DNA of 13,102 nt from contig JBKPCR010000389.1 of the NCBI GenBank assembly GCA_046727435.1, positions 1-13,102 on the forward strand, written 5' to 3'. The DNA comes from CAVPRW01 sp046727435 [NCBI: bacterium]. GTDB lineage: Bacteria > Tectomicrobia > Entotheonellia > J063. Below, one piece after another: positions 7,493 to 13,102 of this stretch. The notes beneath the pieces were generated by a model, which worked only from the letters and a program-made list of their open reading frames with translations, did not search any database and had not been told where the DNA came from. The position numbers and the translations under genes were made by a program. How positions within the stretch are numbered: position 1 is the first letter of the stretch; each line of letters opens with the position of its first letter.

Positions 7493-8221
7493 CTACTCTT
7501 GGGCCGCAAGCTGCTCCGCGAAACTGCGGGGAAAACCGCATCCCTGGTCGAGAATCCGCTGAATCACCCGGCGTTCGACCAACGATTGCACAGTCAGACT
7601 GACGTCTTGCACCGTGCCCATCGCCACCCATTCCTGGACCTTGACGTGGGGAATTTGCAAGTCCAAAGCGTTGAAGGTCTCCTCCAAACGGTGACGCAGT
7701 TGTTGTTGACCTGCACGCCCGACGAGTCCGAGCTCGCGCAACTTCTGTGTCGGTTCGATGCTGTCCTCACCGGCCCGTGGGCTCGCGAAACAGGCTCGCA
7801 CCTGGTAATCGATCACAGCCTTGTGCAGGGTCAGCATCGCCGCCCCGGCATGCTCCATAATCAAGGCGCTAGGGCCGCCCAGCACACGCTCAAAATCATC
7901 CCACCGCCATTGCAAGACAGCCTCCAGCGGGCTTCCATGCGCCAGATGGCAGAGGATATCGCCAGCGACTTGCATCCATGGGTCGCACATATGGCACTGC
8001 CAGTGGGTCTGTTGAATGCGGGCATCTTCGACCCAGACATACATATGGATGACATCACTACTACGTCCCGGGCATGCCATGACGAAGCCAGCGCCATTGA
8101 CGCGCGCGGGCTTGCCCATCAGGCCGCCTACCGCCCAGAGCTTCTGATAATACTGGATGGCATAGCGATCGGCCGGGACGCCTCCTTCACCGCGCATGTG
8201 CGGCTCACGTTCATCCGCCAT
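7493..8221 (-). CDS. IscU/NifU-like scaffold domain fused to an unrecognised C-terminal domain
   Basis: 242 residues from the ATG at 8221. Residues about 20-140 resemble the IscU fold: YAIQYYQKLWAVGGLMG, then GFVMACPGRSSDVIHMYVWV aligned to the 'G...CGD....L.V' segment (Cys50), DARIQQTHWQCHMCDPWMQV aligned to 'I.D.RF.T.GC..A.A' (Cys76, Cys79) and HAGAAMLTLHKAVIDYQ aligned to 'HCS.LAEDAI..AI.DY'. As in the other scaffold gene, the Cys after His is Ala. Residues about 160-242 form a helix-rich C-terminal region with one further Cys (228) that I do not recognise. An alternative ATG at 8278, with GAGGG overlapping the sufS stop, would add 19 residues encoded by a REP-like palindrome, so I prefer 8221, also preceded by GAGGG. 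Function is inferred from weak similarity and from being embedded among desulfurases. Confidence 0.75.
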   Translation of the reverse strand: MADEREPHMRGEGGVPADRYAIQYYQKLWAVGGLMGKPARVNGAGFVMACPGRSSDVIHMYVWVEDARIQQTHWQCHMCDPWMQVAGDILCHLAHGSPLEAVLQWRWDDFERVLGGPSALIMEHAGAAMLTLHKAVIDYQVRACFASPRAGEDSIEPTQKLRELGLVGRAGQQQLRHRLEETFNALDLQIPHVKVQEWVAMGTVQDVSLTVQSLVERRVIQRILDQGCGFPRSFAEQLAAQE

Positions 8222-8240
8222 GGTGCCCTCGGCTTCTGCT

Positions 8241-8264
8241 CCCTCGCCCTTCGGGAGGAGGGGG
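8241..8264. repeat. REP-like GC-rich palindrome, copy 2
   Basis: On the plus strand CCCTCGCCC-TTC-GGGAGGAGGG folds as a stem with one mismatch and one bulge. On the minus strand it reads CCCCCTCCTCCCGAAGGGCG then AGGG, close to copy 1 at 2535-2556 and in the same orientation. It lies between the class II desulfurase gene and the preferred start of the IscU-like gene, so it would sit in the message just before that gene's ribosome site. Confidence 0.45.
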
Positions 8265-8285
8265 AAAAATGGTCGCATGCAACCC

Positions 8286-9626
8286 TCAACGACGTGCGTC
8301 GAAGTATGGGCCACAGAGGTCGACAAAGGTGCGACACTCTTCGAGTGTATTATACAAATAAAATGACAATCGGATGCGGGCGGCGTTCCGGGGGAAGCAG
8401 TACGGATGCACGCAGAAGTCCCCGGTGCGGAACATGATATTCGCTTCGCTGCAGCGGTCAAGGATCGCTTCTTCCAGCTTCCAGGGGTCCTCGCCCGGTC
8501 GCGCTGGCACTTCGAAGGTGCAAATCGACGCGCGTTGCTGCACATCCCGCGGCCCCAAAATCGTGATCGTCCCCGCCATATGAGCATCCCACAGGGCCTC
8601 AGTGACAAACCGATTGAGTTCGACCTGATGCTGATGGAGGAGGTGAATTTTATCCTGGAGGTAGTCTACGGCTGCCCCAGCACCGATGATGCCAGACCAG
8701 TTCTGCAGACCGGCCTCATAACGCGCTGGCGAGTCGGCGTAGATCGGCACCTGGTCATCGAAGGTGCGGGTCACCGTCCCTCCGCCTGAAGGGAAAAACC
8801 CCTCGGTCAAGCAGGTGGGGTCTTTCATGTAACAGACGCCCAAACCCGTAGGCCCCAGCATTTTATGGATGGAGAAGGCCATGAAATCGACGTCCAGCGC
8901 TTGCACATCGACGGGGATATGGGGCACGCTCTGGGCGGCATCGAGCATGACGTAAATCAGCGGATCATGACTGTGACAGTAGGCGGTGATCTGTTGCAGG
9001 GCCACCTCTGGGATGGTGTAGCCATCCAGGTTATAGATGTGGGATAGGCTCACGAGTTTGACGGGCCCGACATGGTGGTCGATCTCCTCGATCTCATGCA
9101 GGAACGCATCGACGTCGAACTCGGCGTCGGGGGCATCGGAGCCGCCGCGTTTGATCACTTTGGGGAGAATGCCGCGCGTTTTCGCCAGATCCCACCAGAC
9201 GGTACGGTTCGAGTTGTGTTCACGGTCCCCGGTGATCACCACCTCTCCTTCTTCCCAGAAGAGGCCGCGCGCCACCAGGTTGATCGCCTCGGTGGTGTTC
9301 TTCACAAACACCACATGCTTTGGCCACTCCAGATCTCCAGGCTCATACGCCGCGCGCTGGTGCGCCCCGGGGGTATTGATGAAGCGGGCGACGGCGAGGC
9401 GCGCCTGGTGGACTTTTGCCTTTACGTCGTTGGCCCATGAATAGCGCGAACGCCCGACACAAGATGGATATTGTTCATAATATTCCGTAACGGCCGCGAT
9501 CACCTGCCGTGGGGGGATAGTACCCGCAGCGTTGTCGAAGTAGATCGGCAGGCGCCCATTGGCTCCTGGCCGCTGCAACGCCGGGAAATCGTCACGAAGG
9601 CGCTTCACATCAAGCCCCTGAGCCAT
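8286..9626 (-). CDS. Cysteine desulfurase-like class V aminotransferase, class II (SufS/CsdA type)
   Basis: PLP enzyme of 446 residues, somewhat longer than the usual 405-415 of SufS. N-terminal VKRLRDDFPAL and IYFDNAAGTIPPRQVI match the family. Other sites: NTTEAINLVARGL (110-122), His137 in DREHNSNRTVWWDL, Asp229/Gln232 in MLDAAQSVPHIPVDV, PLP Lys255 in FSIHKMLGPTGLG and Cys405 in MFRTGDFCVHPYC, at the position of the SufS catalytic Cys ('R.G..C'). The extra length includes an insertion at about 86-104 between helices. The ATG at 9626 has AGGAGG eight bases upstream (9635-9640). It is the first gene of the minus-strand cluster and faces queG across a divergent promoter region. No SufBCD or SufE/SufU gene is nearby, so the partner is unknown. 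A related class V lyase with another substrate cannot be excluded. Confidence 0.88.
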   Translation of the reverse strand: MAQGLDVKRLRDDFPALQRPGANGRLPIYFDNAAGTIPPRQVIAAVTEYYEQYPSCVGRSRYSWANDVKAKVHQARLAVARFINTPGAHQRAAYEPGDLEWPKHVVFVKNTTEAINLVARGLFWEEGEVVITGDREHNSNRTVWWDLAKTRGILPKVIKRGGSDAPDAEFDVDAFLHEIEEIDHHVGPVKLVSLSHIYNLDGYTIPEVALQQITAYCHSHDPLIYVMLDAAQSVPHIPVDVQALDVDFMAFSIHKMLGPTGLGVCYMKDPTCLTEGFFPSGGGTVTRTFDDQVPIYADSPARYEAGLQNWSGIIGAGAAVDYLQDKIHLLHQHQVELNRFVTEALWDAHMAGTITILGPRDVQQRASICTFEVPARPGEDPWKLEEAILDRCSEANIMFRTGDFCVHPYCFPRNAARIRLSFYLYNTLEECRTFVDLCGPYFDARR

Positions 9627-9634
9627 GGTCCATC

Positions 9635-9657
9635 CCTCCTGCCAGCATACGCGCTGG
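9635..9657 (-). promoter_or_regulatory. Leader hairpin abutting the Shine-Dalgarno sequence of the class II desulfurase gene
   Basis: On the minus strand CCAGC-GCGTAT-GCTGG (9657-9642) is followed after one base by AGGAGG (9640-9635), which lies eight bases from the ATG at 9626. A hairpin ending next to the ribosome site could hinder or, by keeping it unpaired, help initiation. The stem is only 5 bp, so a regulatory role is speculative. Confidence 0.35.
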
Positions 9658-9796
9658 AACTCTCCCGCCGCTCACGACTGCTGTCACGATTGTACGCTGC
9701 TGCTGCGGCCGGAGACTCAGGCGCTCTGGTGACCCGCAAACATGCCTGCCCTTAGCTGCAATTGGGCTGTGCTCCATAAACAATCAGTAAAGCGCC

Positions 9797-9826
9797 AATA
9801 TATCGATCTTGCTTCCACCTGTGCAA
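9797..9826 (-). promoter_or_regulatory. Candidate promoter of the desulfurase/cysE cluster
   Basis: On the minus strand TTGCAC (9826-9821, 3 of 6) is followed after 18 bases by TATATT (9802-9797, 5 of 6). This would start transcription near 9790. The -10 is good and the -35 is poor, as expected if an activator is involved. It is the only reasonable match I found in the gap for this direction. Confidence 0.3.
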
Positions 9827-9849
9827 GGGAAAGTTGTTTCACGGCGATA

Positions 9850-9878
9850 TTGCCATCTCACAGGCTATGTGATATGAA
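9850..9878 (+). promoter_or_regulatory. Candidate extended -10 promoter of queG-comF
   Basis: TTGCCA (9850-9855, 5 of 6) and TATGAA (9873-9878, 4 of 6) are separated by 17 bases, and TGA directly before the -10 fits the extended TGn pattern. Transcription would begin near 9885, about 37 nt before the queG ATG. A TAAAAT at 9885-9890 is an alternative -10 but has no matching -35. Confidence 0.4.
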
Positions 9879-9902
9879 CGGTGGTAAAATCTTATTAAAG
9901 TA

Positions 9903-9912
9903 ACCAATTGGT
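9903..9912 (+). promoter_or_regulatory. Palindrome over the queG ribosome-binding region
   Basis: ACCAATTGGT is a perfect 10-bp palindrome ending nine bases before the queG ATG. The only weak Shine-Dalgarno candidate, GGTAG, overlaps its right half. It could be an operator half-site pair or simply a chance palindrome. Confidence 0.3.
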
Positions 9913-9921
9913 AGTTGTCCC

Positions 9922-11067
9922 ATGGATCGCCGCCTGGTTCTTCGTCAACAGATCACCGCTGAAGCCACGGTGTTAGGGTTCGACCTCGTCGGCATCACCT
10001 CTGCCGAGCCTCTAGCGCATGGCGGGCGTCTGCACGCCTGGGTGGCGCAAGGCTTCGCCGGCGAAATGGGCTATATGAGCCGCGATGCGGAGAAGCGTCT
10101 GGAGCCCTCTCGCGTGTTGCCCGACGTGCGTTCGATCATCGTCCTCGGCATGAATTATTATACCTCGCCCACCATGCCGGAGGCATCACCGGGTCACGGC
10201 TGGATATCACGGTACGCTTGGGGTCAGGATTATCACACGGTGCTCGGCGACAAGTTGAAAGCCTTGGTGGCGTTCATCAGGGCAATCGAGGGACCTGACG
10301 TCCGGGCACGCTGGTACGTTGATACCGGTCCCATTCTTGAGCGTGAGCTAGCATGGCGGGCCGGTCTGGGGTGGCCCGGCAAAAACACCAACCTGATCAA
10401 CCGCCATGTGGGCTCCTGGCTATTTCTGGGCGCGATCTTGCTGGATCGTGAGCTCGTCTACGATGCCCCGGCCACAGCCCATTGCGGCACCTGCACACGC
10501 TGCTTGATCGCCTGTCCCACCAGGGCATTGGTGGCGCCAGGGGTGCTCGACGCTCGGCGCTGCATCTCCTATCTGACTATTGAGCTGCGCGGCTCTATCC
10601 CCCGCGAACTCAGGCCCTTGCTGGGAACACACATCTTCGGGTGTGACATCTGCCAGGCGGTGTGCCCATGGAATCGCCAAGCACCGGAGTCGTCGGAACC
10701 AGCATTTTTGCCGCGCGCTGGCTTCGCCGCCCCCGAGCTCATGCCGTTGCTTCGCCTCTCGGACGACGAGTTTCGCGCCCGGTTCCGCGGCAATCCGATC
10801 ACCCGCGCCAAACGGCGAGGGTTGTTGCGCAACGTCGCTGTGGCCCTGGGGAATCTGCGGGATCTGCGGGCGTTGCCAGCCCTGGAAGTGGCGCTGCATG
10901 AGGCTGATCCGCTAATTCGCAGCCATGCCGCCTGGGCCCTGGGACGCCTCGGCGGCAGTGGCGCACGACGAGCGTTGCGGGCGGCGCTCAGCACTGAACG
11001 CGATGTGGATGTCCAAGAAGAAATGACCTTGGCGTTGACGGAGCTTGCGGAGGAAGATGAGGTGTAG
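9922..11067 (+). CDS. queG: Epoxyqueuosine reductase
   Basis: QueG performs the last step of queuosine synthesis, reducing epoxyqueuosine in tRNA with cobalamin and two [4Fe-4S] clusters. The 381-residue protein has the N-terminal FDLVGITSAEPL and GEMGYMSRDAEKRLEP (47-62), catalytic Asp134 in WYVDTGPILERELAWRAGLG, then WPGKNTNLI and the cluster motifs CGTCTRCLIACP (Cys188/191/194/198) and GCDICQAVCPWN (Cys241/244/248), with Cys214 in RRCISYLTIE completing the set. A C-terminal HEAT-like part (about 300-375, LRNVAVALGNLRDLRALPAL and IRSHAAWALGRLG) matches full-length QueG. The only nearby ribosome site is weak. The enzyme depends on Fe-S clusters, which makes the divergent sulfur cluster a plausible supplier. 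comF begins inside its 3' end. Confidence 0.96.
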   Translation: MDRRLVLRQQITAEATVLGFDLVGITSAEPLAHGGRLHAWVAQGFAGEMGYMSRDAEKRLEPSRVLPDVRSIIVLGMNYYTSPTMPEASPGHGWISRYAWGQDYHTVLGDKLKALVAFIRAIEGPDVRARWYVDTGPILERELAWRAGLGWPGKNTNLINRHVGSWLFLGAILLDRELVYDAPATAHCGTCTRCLIACPTRALVAPGVLDARRCISYLTIELRGSIPRELRPLLGTHIFGCDICQAVCPWNRQAPESSEPAFLPRAGFAAPELMPLLRLSDDEFRARFRGNPITRAKRRGLLRNVAVALGNLRDLRALPALEVALHEADPLIRSHAAWALGRLGGSGARRALRAALSTERDVDVQEEMTLALTELAEEDEV

Positions 11068-11821
11068 GGTGTGGCAGGCGTTGCGCAGCCTTGGCAGCCA
11101 TCTGGTTGACGTCATCTTACCTCAGCACTGCTATCATTGCGGACGGCCCATCGCCTCTGCAGGACAGGGAAGCTTCTGCGACAATTGTTGGAGCTTGATC
11201 CGTCTCATCACACCTCCCTATTGCCCGTGTTGTGGGGAACCATTCCGGTCACCAATCGCCTCGACGTATAGTCCGGAGCATCGCTGTGGCGCCTGTCGCG
11301 CCCAACCACCTCCGTTCGATCATGCCCGCGCCGTTGGACGTTACGAAGGCCCGTTGCGGCAAGCGATTCATCAGCTCAAATACCGCGGCAAGTTGCACCT
11401 CACGCAGCCACTACTGCGCCTCGCCATCGAGCACTTCGACGCCCACTTTCCTGGAATCGTATTTGACGCGATCATCCCAGTCCCCCTGCATCGAGACCGG
11501 CTCATGCAGCGGGAGTTCAATCAGGCCGCGGTGTTCGCCAGAGGCCTGGCACACTATCTTCATGTCCCCGTCTTGGAGCGGCTGCTCGTGCGCGTACGCT
11601 CGACGCGACCCCAGGTGGAACTCAGCGGCAGCGAGCGTCGCCAGAACGTCAAGCACGCGTTTGTCGTCACTCATGCGGCGGCACTTGAGGACAAGCGGGT
11701 GCTGGTTGTGGATGACGTGTTCACCACTGGTGCTACACTCGGAGAGATCGCCAGGACGCTCAAGGTCGCGGGTGCGACGCAGGTGGATGTGTTCGCCCTC
11801 GCCCGTGTGGTGCGAGACTGA
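11057..11821 (+). CDS. comF: ComF family phosphoribosyltransferase-like protein
   Basis: Member of the ComF/GntX family, cytoplasmic proteins with a zinc-finger N-terminus and a type I phosphoribosyltransferase fold, linked to DNA uptake in competent bacteria and found widely in others. From the ATG at 11057 (254 residues) the Cys pairs are C25/C28 (HCYHCGRP), C41/C44 (FCDNCW), C56/C59 (YCPCCGEPF) and the CGAC near residue 76. The PRT part has LKYRGK, IIPVPLHRDRLMQREFNQA and the PRPP loop VLVVDDVFTTGATLGE (about 215-230). GGAGG is three bases before this ATG; a TTG at 11045 is an alternative start. It overlaps the queG stop by 11 nt, so it is translated from the same message. Its substrate is unknown in the family. 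Confidence 0.93.
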   Translation: MRCRVWQALRSLGSHLVDVILPQHCYHCGRPIASAGQGSFCDNCWSLIRLITPPYCPCCGEPFRSPIASTYSPEHRCGACRAQPPPFDHARAVGRYEGPLRQAIHQLKYRGKLHLTQPLLRLAIEHFDAHFPGIVFDAIIPVPLHRDRLMQREFNQAAVFARGLAHYLHVPVLERLLVRVRSTRPQVELSGSERRQNVKHAFVVTHAAALEDKRVLVVDDVFTTGATLGEIARTLKVAGATQVDVFALARVVRD

Positions 11822-11864
11822 TGATGGACCATCCCCATCGCCAGCACCTAGCCGATATGGAACC

Positions 11865-11885
11865 GGCAAGCCGTCAGGCCTTGCC
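11865..11885 (+). terminator. Possible weak terminator or processing hairpin after comF
   Basis: GGCAAG-CC-gtca-GG-(C)-CTTGCC forms a 6-bp stem plus a 2-bp inner stem with one bulged base and a tetraloop, 44 nt after the comF stop. No T run follows (TAGCTGGGTT), so it does not satisfy the usual rho-independent pattern. Confidence 0.25.
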
Positions 11886-11899
11886 TAGCTGGGTTCTGG

Positions 11900-11927
11900 T
11901 TGACTATTCTAGGATTGCGGATATACT
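11900..11927 (+). promoter_or_regulatory. Sigma70-type promoter of gap
   Basis: TTGACT (11900-11905, 5 of 6) and TATACT (11922-11927, 5 of 6) with a 16-base spacer make the best promoter match in the window. Transcription would start near 11934, about 250 nt before the gap ATG, giving a long leader. Confidence 0.6.
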
Positions 11928-11974
11928 AAAGCGACCATTCGGCTGTCGAGCTATTCTAGGTACCAAATAGTCAA
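11900..11974. repeat. Direct and inverted repeats around the gap promoter
   Basis: CTATTCTAGG occurs at 11904-11913, starting in the -35 box and running into the spacer, and again at 11951-11960, downstream of the expected start. TTGACTATT at 11900-11908 is matched by its exact inverse AATAGTCAA at 11966-11974. The spacing and overlap with the promoter suggest paired operator sites, though no regulator is encoded in the window. Confidence 0.4.
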
Positions 11975-12148
11975 TAGGTTTGTGCATCGCCATTTTGACG
12001 AGTATGGTCAAACATCTCGCGACGCTGCAGCGATCGATCAGAAGCTGTGGCGTCACGGTTTGCGTCTGGTTCATCTGCCCTATGTCTGGCCCTCTCAGCG
12101 CTCCGGCAGGCCAGGGGTGAGGCAGTTTTTAGGGAGCAGGCAGGCTAG

Positions 12149-13102
<954 letters not shown>

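Larger units (their letters stand above)
9627..9921. other. Divergent regulatory region between the desulfurase cluster and queG
   Basis: This 295-nt gap separates two divergent transcription units. It contains promoter candidates on both strands (9797-9826 minus, 9850-9878 plus), a hairpin directly beside the sufS-type ribosome site (9642-9657) and a palindrome over the queG ribosome site (9903-9912). The upper half (about 9780-9921) is AT-rich relative to its surroundings, as expected of promoters. The implied leader of the desulfurase operon is about 165 nt. I found no known riboswitch core in it. Confidence 0.6.

Noticed and set aside
6929-8437. 502-codon open frame on the plus strand
   Set aside because: It lies opposite cysE, the IscU-like gene and part of the class II desulfurase gene, has no recognisable motif, and is His/Arg/Asp-rich in the way expected of an antisense shadow of GC-rich coding DNA.
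9610-9777. 55-codon upstream frame in the leader of the class II desulfurase gene
   Set aside because: An ATG at 9777 opens a frame that overlaps the desulfurase start in another register. It has one Cys only, no ribosome site that I can see and no family resemblance, so a leader peptide is not supported.
9641-9800. Riboswitch or T-box in the desulfurase leader
   Set aside because: I looked for T-box, SAM and cobalamin core sequences and saw none. A covariance search would be needed to exclude rarer classes.

Overview
This is a 13.1-kb piece of a fairly GC-rich chromosome, probably from a Gram-negative-type bacterium. It carries a complete queG, the xseA/xseB pair and no transposase, integrase, phage gene or CRISPR array. 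The lineage cannot be fixed from the sequence alone. An uncultured or environmental group such as Nitrospirota or Methylomirabilota (NC10) is only a guess from general gene style.

Layout. (1) Positions 1-2370, minus strand: a FolD-like gene, xseA (exonuclease VII large subunit) and the start of xseB (small subunit), tightly packed, with a good promoter candidate at 2446-2475. (2) Positions 2657-9626, minus strand: seven genes in one direction. In order of transcription they are a class II (SufS-type) cysteine desulfurase, an unusual 242-residue IscU-like protein, cysE, an IscS-type desulfurase, a second class I desulfurase, an IscU-like scaffold and a third class I desulfurase. Most junctions are short or overlapping. 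The exceptions are about 64 nt (if the shorter start is right) before the 242-residue gene and 130 nt before the scaffold, and both gaps contain repeat-like DNA. (3) A divergent regulatory region at 9627-9921. (4) Positions 9922-11821, plus strand: queG (epoxyqueuosine reductase) overlapping comF. (5) A 363-nt non-coding region with a strong promoter and repeated motifs, then gap (glyceraldehyde-3-phosphate dehydrogenase), cut by the window end.

How the genes fit together. CysE makes O-acetylserine for cysteine synthesis. The four desulfurases would strip sulfur from cysteine as persulfide, and the IscU-like proteins would be the acceptors or scaffolds. No IscR, IscA, HscA/HscB, ferredoxin or SufBCD is present, so this is a cysteine and sulfur-mobilisation cluster rather than a complete ISC or SUF operon. 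QueG, encoded divergently, is an Fe-S enzyme and would be a client of such a system.

The most unusual points are four desulfurases in one apparent operon; two IscU-like proteins that both have Ala where the third essential Cys of IscU is expected; a class I desulfurase with His in place of the PLP-contacting Asn; and a FolD homologue that has lost the catalytic Tyr/Lys pair and the usual NADP-loop motif.
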